A stretch of 11,226 nt of DNA from Bacteroidetes bacterium UBA6063. Lineage in GTDB: Bacteria > Bacteroidota > Bacteroidia > NS11-12g > UBA9320. The position numbers were made by a program, and so were the translations under genes. The notes under the pieces were generated by a model that did no database searches, was not told where the DNA came from, and saw only the letters and a program-made list of their open reading frames with translations. The stretch covers positions 1 through 11,226 of the forward strand of contig DIYD01000126.1 of NCBI GenBank assembly GCA_002428905.1, read 5' to 3'. The stretch's first letter is position 1. Every line of letters begins with the position of its first letter. Of the stretch, positions 1-5,026 are shown in pieces.

Positions 1-375
1 TTCGAACCGCTTCCACCCCACTCGATTTTCAATTTCTGCTCGCTTCCGATCCAGTAGCTCTAGTGTCGCATTTTGTAGTTCAGGACTTCGAGTAAATATT
101 GCTTCGTTAAAAAGAAGTATGCTTTCAAGAAATGAACTGCCATCGTGGTCGTCTTTCTCCGAAATATCTGTATCCATGCGTTCCAAAACCATGGGCATCA
201 AATATTCCGATCCAATATCTTGAATCAAAAGCGTTATGATTTGGTGAATTTGAAGGTCTTTTAGTTTTATCTTTCGATAGCTGTAGCATCTTTCAACCAA
301 AGGTGAAGGATACTCCTTTAAATCCGTCCAGAAATCATTTTCAAGTTCTTGTATTGACTTTTCTTTAGACACCAT
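1..375 (-). CDS. CdiI-like contact-dependent inhibition immunity protein (3' end outside window)
   Basis: The reading frame is open from an ATG at 375-373 to the window edge (125 codons, no stop), so the C-terminus is missing. The product begins MVSKEKSIQELENDFW and continues with an arginine/cysteine segment (LVERCYSYRKIKLKDL, residues 26-41), then IQDIGSEYLMPMVLERM (51-67) and a DGSSFLESIL segment (78-87). This order resembles the small immunity family annotated as contact-dependent growth inhibition system immunity protein, whose members share an early W, an R-C-x(3)-R-K segment, a Q-x-IG-x-x-YL-x-P motif and a later D/G-x-LL segment. Such proteins act in the cytoplasm by binding a cognate toxin domain. 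No toxin gene lies on the visible side, so it may be an orphan immunity gene or its partner lies left of the window. The family call is from memory of the pattern, not a search. The region before the start codon lies in a hairpin (382-403). Confidence 0.6.
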   Translation of the reverse strand, partial: MVSKEKSIQELENDFWTDLKEYPSPLVERCYSYRKIKLKDLQIHQIITLLIQDIGSEYLMPMVLERMDTDISEKDDHDGSSFLESILLFNEAIFTRSPELQNATLELLDRKRAEIENRVGWKRFE

Positions 376-381
376 TTTAAC

Positions 382-403
382 TCGGGCACGTCACCGTGCC
401 TGG
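382..403. repeat. GC-rich hairpin just upstream of the CdiI-like start
   Basis: GGCACG (385-390) and CGTGCC (395-400) form a perfect 6-bp stem closed by a TCAC loop. Adding three outer pairs, two of them G-U, gives a 9-bp stem covering 382-390 and 395-403. Its near edge is 6 nt from the ATG at 375 on the - strand, so in a transcript it would cover the ribosome landing area. No T-run follows on either strand, which argues against an intrinsic terminator. Confidence 0.5.
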
Positions 404-422
404 TATAATTAGAATGCGTTGG

Positions 423-486
423 CGGTTGGTTGCACTATTACTGAAACTTATAAAGAATCAGGAGCGTACATTGAACCAAACGTTTG
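423..486. repeat. imperfect inverted repeat ending in a 10-bp palindrome
   Basis: CGGTTGGTTGCA at 423-434 and TTGAACCAAACG at 471-482 pair at 9 of 12 positions across a 36-nt spacer. The right arm runs into the perfect palindrome CAAACGTTTG (477-486), which abuts the stop codon of the neighbouring - strand gene. The element lies between two small unrelated genes. Its function is unknown. Confidence 0.4.
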
Positions 487-487
487 A

Positions 488-850
488 CTAAGCATCGATA
501 TACCCTATTTCCAAAAACTTATTGTAAGCACTTTTTGTCAATTCATTTATTCCGGTTAGCTGCTCATCAGTTATGTCCTTTTTAAAATTGAAACACGATT
601 TGCCTTGCATTCGTTTCTTTAAACTATTTGGAAGCTCGTCCAGGAGTTCTGGGTTGGTGTAAACAGGAAAAAGATGGTATGCCACATAGCTTTTTCTGAT
701 TTGAACGGCTCCAAAAAACATTTCTTTACCTTTAACCTCCTTGTTGGTGTTTAAGTAATAATTATTTGGCGAATCTGTTTTTACTTCTAAACCTTTACCT
801 ACAGCAGATAGTACTTTTTTCAGCTTTTCAAAGCTGTCTTTTTCTTCCAT
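488..850 (-). CDS. conserved small cytoplasmic protein of unknown function
   Basis: A 120-aa protein without signal peptide or membrane segment. The central part reads as alternating beta strands (YYLNTN, KEMFFGAVQIRKSYVAYHLFP, residues 31-62), followed by a charged motif KKRMQGKSCFNFK (78-90) with the only cysteine, and a C-terminal helix. I recognise the KRMQGKSCFNF-type segment from small uncharacterised bacterial proteins. The strand pattern loosely recalls the DUF1801/YdhG fold, but I would not assign it. The ATG at 850 is chosen because a perfect -7 element lies at 882-889, leaving a leader of roughly 25 nt. It follows the 202-aa gene on the same strand with a 104-nt gap and has its own promoter, so it is probably transcribed separately. 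It is complete, with TAG at 490-488. Confidence 0.75.
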   Translation of the reverse strand: MEEKDSFEKLKKVLSAVGKGLEVKTDSPNNYYLNTNKEVKGKEMFFGAVQIRKSYVAYHLFPVYTNPELLDELPNSLKKRMQGKSCFNFKKDITDEQLTGINELTKSAYNKFLEIGYIDA

Positions 851-881
851 GAACTTACTTCTACGTTTTCCATTATCCCGA

Positions 882-889
882 CAAATATA
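882..889 (-). promoter_or_regulatory. Bacteroidota -7 element for the 120-aa gene
   Basis: On the - strand the bases read TATATTTG, an exact match to TAnnTTTG. It lies 32 nt before the ATG at 850, giving a predicted leader of about 25 nt. No TTG was found at the usual -33 distance, so the call rests on the -7 match and its position. Confidence 0.5.
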
Positions 890-954
890 AAATCAATATT
901 ACCTCGAATTATTCGCGGTGTAAAAAACCAGCAGAATAAGGATTACCCACCTAC

Positions 955-1563
955 CTATACGGGGTCTGTGTAGGCCAGCATCCATAAAGTATTCATTCCT
1001 AAGGAATAGACAATGAACGTAGGACTATTATGATAGTTATTGAACCAGCCATTCCAGGCTGAACCTGATCTATAACACGCGTGGTAATCTTTCACTCCCT
1101 GGTACCTCTGAATAAGCGTATCCAACAACTCCTGCGCTATGGTCTCCGCTACTTCCTGTGTGCCCGTGTAAAGAGAACCCCGCGACCTACCCTGGAGCAA
1201 CAACTCGGTTAAATCTTCCAGTAACTCAGAGCGCTTAACCTTATCCAGGTTTGGATCTGATTTTCGAGTAAAAGGCGAAACCGCCAATCCATCTTCATCG
1301 AGCCTGGTAAACGTTTTAAGCACCGTTTTCGAATGAAAAAATCGCTTGGTGAAGTCAACAATCGGGAGTTCGCCACGCCGTATGTAATAGCCCATGTGGC
1401 TGTTATCACTGAACCGAAACCCTTTGAAATATACGTACCCCGGTAAATAAGTCTTCAAAAGATCAACATATTCCGAGCTACACGCTACTGCTTCGAATGT
1501 AGATTCGCGCCACATTCGCCTGAAAGTTCCCTCGTCGAAATGATATTTCCATAGCTCATTCAC
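955..1563 (-). CDS. hypothetical protein, 202 aa, unrecognised
   Basis: A complete ORF (ATG 1563, TAG 957-955) for a soluble protein with no signal peptide or membrane segment. It is rich in aromatic residues: the N-terminus has MNELWKYHFDEGTFRRMW and a YVYFKGFRFSD strand. The middle (about residues 105-155) is helical and charged. The last 45 residues have GSAWNGWF, TFIVYSLG and LWMLAYTD, looking like two beta strands ending in a conserved-looking TD. I do not know the family. A C-terminal pattern of W, a TF(I/L)-V strand, then W/L-x-L-x-x-TD occurs in some small bacterial proteins of unknown role, but that is only an impression. A -7 element at 1574-1581 puts the transcript start within about 10 nt of the ATG, supporting this start. 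The next gene downstream, on the same strand, has its own -7 element. Confidence 0.7.
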   Translation of the reverse strand: MNELWKYHFDEGTFRRMWRESTFEAVACSSEYVDLLKTYLPGYVYFKGFRFSDNSHMGYYIRRGELPIVDFTKRFFHSKTVLKTFTRLDEDGLAVSPFTRKSDPNLDKVKRSELLEDLTELLLQGRSRGSLYTGTQEVAETIAQELLDTLIQRYQGVKDYHACYRSGSAWNGWFNNYHNSPTFIVYSLGMNTLWMLAYTDPV

Positions 1564-1573
1564 AATCGTAGGT

Positions 1574-1581
1574 CAAATTTA
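1574..1581 (-). promoter_or_regulatory. Bacteroidota -7 element for the 202-aa gene
   Basis: On the - strand the bases read TAAATTTG, an exact TAnnTTTG match, ending 10 nt before the ATG at 1563. The mRNA leader would be only a few bases, close to leaderless. No convincing -33 TTG is visible. Confidence 0.5.
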
Positions 1582-1628
1582 CTTGTTCTTGAATTGATTC
1601 GGCCTATAGGCAATCATTAAGACTAGCT

Positions 1629-1716
1629 GTTGAACGATTTTAGTCAGACAGCACGACAAGTTTCCTGAATGTCAGACTCATCCGCCCCTTTGTGCTAAAT
1701 CTCAAAATCGTGCAAC
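1629..1716. repeat. 13-nt-arm inverted repeat in the 1564-1831 intergenic region
   Basis: GTTGAACGATTTT (1629-1641) and AAAATCGTGCAAC (1704-1716) pair at 12 of 13 positions (one A/G mismatch) across a 62-nt spacer. The spacer contains two direct copies of GTCAGAC (1643-1649 and 1671-1677). The element lies between two divergently oriented unrecognised genes. Nothing else was found in this 268-nt gap apart from the promoters noted. Confidence 0.45.
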
Positions 1717-1787
1717 TGTGCCAGGAAAACGAATGAAACTCCAAACATTGTAAACCGATCTATGATACTGGAATTCAGAAAAATACC

Positions 1788-1794
1788 TACTTTG
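1788..1794 (+). promoter_or_regulatory. possible -7 element for the 264-aa membrane gene
   Basis: The bases read TACTTTG, which is TAnnTTTG with one spacer base missing, 37 nt before the ATG at 1832. No -33 TTG sits at the normal distance. Weak call. Confidence 0.25.
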
Positions 1795-1831
1795 CCCCGC
1801 ACAAATTAATGAAACATCGCACAAGCACGAA

Positions 1832-2626
1832 ATGAAACAGAAGTTTACAATCGAGGGATCATATACAATTAACGGGAAAGAAGAGAAGCATTTTGAGGAG
1901 GCGTTTGAAATTGAATACGATGTAAATCCAGAAACGGAAGAAAGAAACAATAAACTACTAAAGTTGCTTAACCACCCCTGGAGATTAATAAAAGAGGGCG
2001 GTAAACTTGGTGTAAATGGTGTGAAACGATTTTCTACCGTATTGTTTCTTTTCGGTGGTGCGAACACAATCCTATTCATTTATAGTCTCAGTCGCTTGTT
2101 TGCTTCCGAGTTTGAATTTTCCAAGTTACTTATGGTCTTGCTTGTTCTGATTGTTGGCCTGGGGATTACCCTATTTTCAGCGTACCGAACGTATCAATAT
2201 GTATTGATTGACACATTGCGTGTTATTTACGAAAACCTTTCGTCGTTTTTCCAGAAGGTTAGTGAGTCGGTCATTGACAAAGTGGAAGACAAGTTTAAGG
2301 GCAAAGTAGATTTAACAGATAACCAGTTGACCAAAGCCATGGACTTTGGTAAAATGGTTAATACCAAATACCGCAGAACACCGAAATTCTTACGAAGGAG
2401 CATCGTTATGGTGTTAAACAAAATTCCATTTGTTGGTATGTTGCTCGATGTGAAGGACGACATCGCTCAGGGGAATAAAGTACAGGCAAGCGCAAAGCTC
2501 TACAACAAAATGGATGGTTTTATCTCGAATACCATTTTTGGAAGCAACAATACACGCTGGGTGTGGTGGCTTCTTCCGTTAAACATCATTGGAATGGTTA
2601 TCTTCATTCGAATGAAGATTGGGTGA
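1832..2626 (+). CDS. hypothetical membrane protein, 264 aa, three predicted transmembrane segments
   Basis: The N-terminal 65 residues are hydrophilic and acidic (MKQKFTIEGSYTINGKEEKH, then HFEEAFEIEYD). Hydrophobic segments follow at about 68-89 (STVLFLFGGANTILFIYSLS) and 97-116 (FSKLLMVLLVLIVGLGITLF). A soluble charged region of about 125 residues comes next, with a moderately hydrophobic stretch at 190-206 (VLNKIPFVGMLLDV), and a last segment at 243-260 (WVWWLLPLNIIGMVIFIR). There is no cleavable signal peptide and no recognisable catalytic motif, and I do not know the family. An 8-codon ORF (1809-1835) ends in a TGA that overlaps this ATG as ATGA, and AATGAAACA occurs at both ATGs. The gene stands alone on its strand, convergent with the thioredoxin-like gene. 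Confidence 0.75.
   Translation: MKQKFTIEGSYTINGKEEKHFEEAFEIEYDVNPETEERNNKLLKLLNHPWRLIKEGGKLGVNGVKRFSTVLFLFGGANTILFIYSLSRLFASEFEFSKLLMVLLVLIVGLGITLFSAYRTYQYVLIDTLRVIYENLSSFFQKVSESVIDKVEDKFKGKVDLTDNQLTKAMDFGKMVNTKYRRTPKFLRRSIVMVLNKIPFVGMLLDVKDDIAQGNKVQASAKLYNKMDGFISNTIFGSNNTRWVWWLLPLNIIGMVIFIRMKIG
2601..2618. repeat. perfect 18-bp palindrome at the 3' end of the membrane-protein gene
   Basis: TCTTCATTCGAATGAAGA is identical to its own reverse complement, with no central spacer. It falls in the codons for the last residues (IFIRMKI) of the 264-aa protein, just before its stop. No T-run follows it, so an intrinsic terminator is unlikely. Confidence 0.6.
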
Positions 2627-2691
2627 TGTCCGATACTAAGGCTGAGAGTTTTAGATCACCAGACCTTAGACCAGGAACTGTACATATAGCC

Positions 2692-3090
2692 TTAACGACT
2701 GTGAAGTTTACTCCACAAAAAATGCAGGAAACCTTCTAACTCAGTTCCCTGACTGTTATCGAAATACGCATACTGTATTTCAAACTCCTCGATCCAAACG
2801 GATTCAAAGTAACCATGGCACAAGTTCCCCATCAGGTTTTCCTGATGCCTAGAGGGAAATTGATCTATATCGACGAGGTGAATTTCAACATCACTTAATT
2901 GGTGGCGGTCCAGTACGCTTAAGACCTGTCTACCGTGCATATGGGACTGCCCGCTCCATTGCGCATGTACACACAATAACCCTTTTCGTATCGATGTAAG
3001 ATCAAATCGCTGAATATCAGGAATGATATGTACCCGATTTAAGGTTTCGGCACCAAGATTATTAAACAGCACATTATTCAGGGTTAGCAT
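2692..3090 (-). CDS. thioredoxin-fold protein lacking the CxxC cysteines
   Basis: About 132 aa. The start is the ATG at 3090; a TTG codon directly before it is in frame but not needed. Residues 38-78 follow the thioredoxin pattern: a beta strand, then AQWSGQSH where thioredoxins have AxWCGPCK, a helix (GRQVLSVLDR) and a strand VEIHLVDIDQF like the usual KVDVD strand. The C-terminal half continues with two strands (YFESVWIEEFEIQYAYFD) and a terminal helix (LEGFLHFLWSKL), as in the fold. Both active-site cysteines are serine, so it cannot do thiol-disulfide exchange through that site. It is more likely a binding or scaffold protein. There is no signal peptide. It follows the exported 139-aa gene by 39 nt on the same strand, suggesting co-transcription. 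The fold is inferred by eye. Confidence 0.6.
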   Translation of the reverse strand: MLTLNNVLFNNLGAETLNRVHIIPDIQRFDLTSIRKGLLCVHAQWSGQSHMHGRQVLSVLDRHQLSDVEIHLVDIDQFPSRHQENLMGNLCHGYFESVWIEEFEIQYAYFDNSQGTELEGFLHFLWSKLHSR

Positions 3091-3129
3091 CAATATTAGG
3101 TATGTGTATCTACAGGATTCTGGGGTTCT

Positions 3130-3549
3130 CTATCGTCTTTTTGGTATTCTCTTGAAAGACCGTGTTTTTGTTCTTAACAAGTCTCCATCCACGGATAACA
3201 GATATAACTCCTCTTTGATTTTTCCTCCCCAGTACGGGTATCGCAAGGTAAGCACGGAGTCTCCTAACCTACTCCATTTCCCACGGTAATTGGTATACGT
3301 AATTGGAGATGTGGCGCACCAACTACCATTCTGTCTTACAACCAAAACACCACCACGCCTAAAAATCAGACCGGGTTTACTTTTGACCAATCCTTCCGAC
3401 CTGATATATGAAGTAATTTGATCACCATAGCGGCCTTCATTGTTCTGAAACACCCAGGCACCTCGCAATCCTTGATTGGTGTCGTTCTGCTGGAACGCCG
3501 TTACTAGTAGACTGAAGACCAATACGGCCCCAATTACCCAAATCTTCAT
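3130..3549 (-). CDS. exported lipocalin-like small protein
   Basis: 139 aa. The N-terminus MKIWVIGAVLVFSLLVTAF is a Sec signal peptide, probably cut near residue 18-20. No cysteine follows a lipobox, so it is not a lipoprotein. The mature part opens with GLRGAWVFQNN, resembling the G-x-W opening of lipocalin-like domains. It continues with predicted strands (GGVLVVRQNGSWCATSPITY, residues 66-85; YRGKWSRLGDSVLTLRYPYW; EELYLLSVDGDLLRTKT), and has one cysteine (C78). The W-x-x-x-GDS-x-L-T-L pattern is common in small Bacteroidota lipocalin-like proteins. It probably acts in the periplasm or at the surface; its ligand is unknown. A near-match -7 element (TAGTATTTG, one extra spacer base) lies about 35 nt upstream. 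It is first in a likely two-gene unit with the thioredoxin-like gene. Confidence 0.65.
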   Translation of the reverse strand: MKIWVIGAVLVFSLLVTAFQQNDTNQGLRGAWVFQNNEGRYGDQITSYIRSEGLVKSKPGLIFRRGGVLVVRQNGSWCATSPITYTNYRGKWSRLGDSVLTLRYPYWGGKIKEELYLLSVDGDLLRTKTRSFKRIPKRR

Positions 3550-3770
3550 GAATCCTATAACGGAAATGCCCGTTCTTGTAGTGTGTCAAATACTATTTCA
3601 TGCAGACCACAGTTGAAGGATCGATCGCTTTGTATTTCGTCTCTCTTTTAATGGGTGTAGACATGGGAAACGCGCGTCTAAAATGAGGTCTGAAACGAGT
3701 TATTCATCCACAAGTCGACCATCAATAATAAAACTATGGTGGAGCCTAAAAATCTAAATGTCTGGTGATC
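3550..3770. other. gene-free spacer before the rpsP promoter
   Basis: This stretch separates the leftward accessory genes from the rpsP operon. I find no ORF longer than a few codons and no recognisable RNA. Only small inverted repeats are visible, such as AACGG/CCGTT close to the 139-aa gene's start and TAGAC/GTCTA near 3657-3682. The right end holds the rpsP promoter, annotated separately. Confidence 0.5.
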
Positions 3771-3801
3771 TTGTTTATTTAACATTATAATACGACCTTT
3801 G
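3771..3801 (+). promoter_or_regulatory. rpsP operon promoter (-33 TTG and near-consensus -7)
   Basis: TTG at 3771-3773 is followed after 20 nt by GACCTTTG at 3794-3801, one mismatch from TAnnTTTG. The spacing is within the usual 17-23 nt for Bacteroidota. Transcription would start near 3807, leaving a leader of about 40 nt to the rpsP ATG, which begins with the hairpin at 3807-3829. Confidence 0.55.
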
Positions 3802-3806
3802 CACCC

Positions 3807-3829
3807 GCTCTGGAATGGAGACCCAGGGC
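3807..3829 (+). promoter_or_regulatory. 5' leader hairpin of the rpsP mRNA
   Basis: GCTCTGG (3807-3813) pairs with CCAGGGC (3823-3829) as a 7-bp stem with one G-U pair and a 9-nt loop. It sits at the predicted 5' end of the transcript, 18 nt before the rpsP ATG. It could stabilise the mRNA or act as a ribosomal-protein leader bound by S16. Neither role is shown by the sequence alone. Confidence 0.4.
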
Positions 3830-3847
3830 TTGTAATAGTTAAATATT

Positions 3848-4495
3848 ATGGCAGTAAAATTAAGATTATTGAGAAAAGGGCGTAAGAAAAAGCCTTTTTA
3901 CTACATTGTGGCGGCGGATGCACGTGCTCCAAGGGATGGTAGATTTATTGAACGCGTTGGTTCGTATAACCCGAACACAAACCCGGCAACAATTGACCTT
4001 GACCTTGATCGCTCTGTGCAATGGTTGCAAAACGGAGCTCAACCAACAGATACGGTTCGAGCTATTTTGAGTTACAAAGGTGCGATGTACAAAAACCACC
4101 TGTTAAAAGGTGCAGCTAAGGGTGCATTTGCAGAAGAAGAAGTTGACGCTAAATTCGAAGCGTGGCTTGCAGAAAAAGAAGGTCGTATTCAAGAGAAACG
4201 CGATCGTCTTGCAGATGCCAGAGCAGCGGAAGCAAAAGAAATCTTCGAGCGTGAATCTAAGGTTAGAGCGGAAAGAGAAAAAGCTATTCTTGCTAAGAAC
4301 TCTCCACTTGCCGAAGAAGTTGAAAACACAGAGGGTGCAGAAGAAACTGTTGAAGAAGCAGCAGCTGAAGCAACTGAAAATGTAGAAGCAACAGCAGAAG
4401 CTACGGAAGCTCCAGCGGCAGAAGAAACGCCAGCTGAAGAGCCAGCGACGGAAGAAGCATCAGCAACAGAGGAAGCTGAAAAAACAGAAGAGTAA
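3848..4495 (+). CDS. rpsP: 30S ribosomal protein S16 (bS16) with long acidic C-terminal extension
   Basis: S16 is a small-subunit protein that helps fold the 5' domain of 16S rRNA. Residues 1-80 are the conserved core: MAVKLRLLRKGRKKKPFYYI, then VAADARAPRDGRFIERVGSYNP and a WLQNGAQPTDTVRAIL segment. Beyond it lie about 130 more residues. A charged, probably helical region (about 94-152, with EAWLAEKEGRIQEKRDRLAD) is followed by a tail of almost only A, E, T, P and V (about 155-215) with a single lysine. Bacterial S16 is often only 80-90 aa. Bacteroidota members commonly carry extensions, but 215 aa seems long even there. The tail codons are dominated by GAA and GCA-type repeats in all copies. 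It is first gene of an operon with rimM, 6 nt downstream. Confidence 0.97.
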   Translation: MAVKLRLLRKGRKKKPFYYIVAADARAPRDGRFIERVGSYNPNTNPATIDLDLDRSVQWLQNGAQPTDTVRAILSYKGAMYKNHLLKGAAKGAFAEEEVDAKFEAWLAEKEGRIQEKRDRLADARAAEAKEIFERESKVRAEREKAILAKNSPLAEEVENTEGAEETVEEAAAEATENVEATAEATEAPAAEETPAEEPATEEASATEEAEKTEE

Positions 4496-4501
4496 TTTCA
4501 A

Positions 4502-5005
4502 ATGAAATTCTCGCCCGGCCCATTGTCCAAGGTAGGTAGAATTACCAGAACCCACGGATATGAAGGCAATGTGAGAATAGATTTTGAAGATTCATACAAC
4601 TTTGATCAAAAGGAACCGTTGTTCTTGATGTTTCATCAAAAACCGGTTCCTTTTTTTATTACCGCATTTTCCGGCTCAAACCCGTTTGTGGTAACACTTT
4701 ACACCGTAGACAATCTAGAAAAAGCCCAGCAACTGCTTGGTAAAGACGTTTTTGCCTCAAATCCTGGCGAGCAAGACGAAGATGAACTGACATGGATCGG
4801 TTTTCAACTCGTTGACACACAGATTGGTGAAATTGGCACCATTGAAAACATCATCGAAAACACGGCTCAAGATATTATTGTAACCACGCACAAGGGCCAG
4901 GAGTGCCTCATTCCGTTTGTGAAAGACTTTATTGATTCGGTGGACGAAGACAACCAAACACTTTACTTAAACCTTCCTCAAGGACTTCTCGATCTGGAGG
5001 CCTAA
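4502..5005 (+). CDS. rimM: ribosome maturation factor RimM
   Basis: RimM binds protein S19 and assists late maturation of the 30S head domain, including 16S rRNA processing. The 167-aa length is typical. The N-terminal domain starts KVGRITRTHGYEGNVRIDF (residues 10-28), the usual G-x-I-x-x-x-H-G-x-x-G-x-(V/I) signature, and ends near NLEKAQQLLGKDVF (71-84). The C-terminal PRC-barrel domain runs from about 97 (LTWIGFQLVD) to the end, with IPFVKDFIDSVD (137-148) and LNLPQGLLDLEA at the C-terminus, matching the family's closing LPEGLLxL motif. The ATG is 6 nt after the rpsP stop, so translation is probably coupled. In many bacteria trmD comes next, but here an acyltransferase follows after 21 nt. 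Confidence 0.95.
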   Translation: MKFSPGPLSKVGRITRTHGYEGNVRIDFEDSYNFDQKEPLFLMFHQKPVPFFITAFSGSNPFVVTLYTVDNLEKAQQLLGKDVFASNPGEQDEDELTWIGFQLVDTQIGEIGTIENIIENTAQDIIVTTHKGQECLIPFVKDFIDSVDEDNQTLYLNLPQGLLDLEA

Positions 5006-5026
5006 ATTTGCACGAAACATTAATCG

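Noticed and set aside
423..486. Integron attC recombination site between the two small genes at the left edge
   Set aside because: The arms do not carry the paired RYYYAAC and GTTRRRY core boxes in the right orientation, and no integrase gene is present in the window.
1702..2079. A 125-codon ORF on the - strand opposite the 264-aa gene
   Set aside because: It is rich in S, F and I, as expected for an antisense shadow, and lacks any domain. The + strand frame has clear membrane segments.
1..3549. A coherent new defence or toxin system made of the six small left-hand genes
   Set aside because: The genes are on mixed strands with separate promoters, and only the first resembles an immunity protein. 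No toxin, nuclease, NTPase or other effector motif was seen.
4110..4385. A 91-codon lysine/leucine-rich frame within rpsP
   Set aside because: It is the shifted reading of the GAA/GCA-rich S16 tail and has no independent support.
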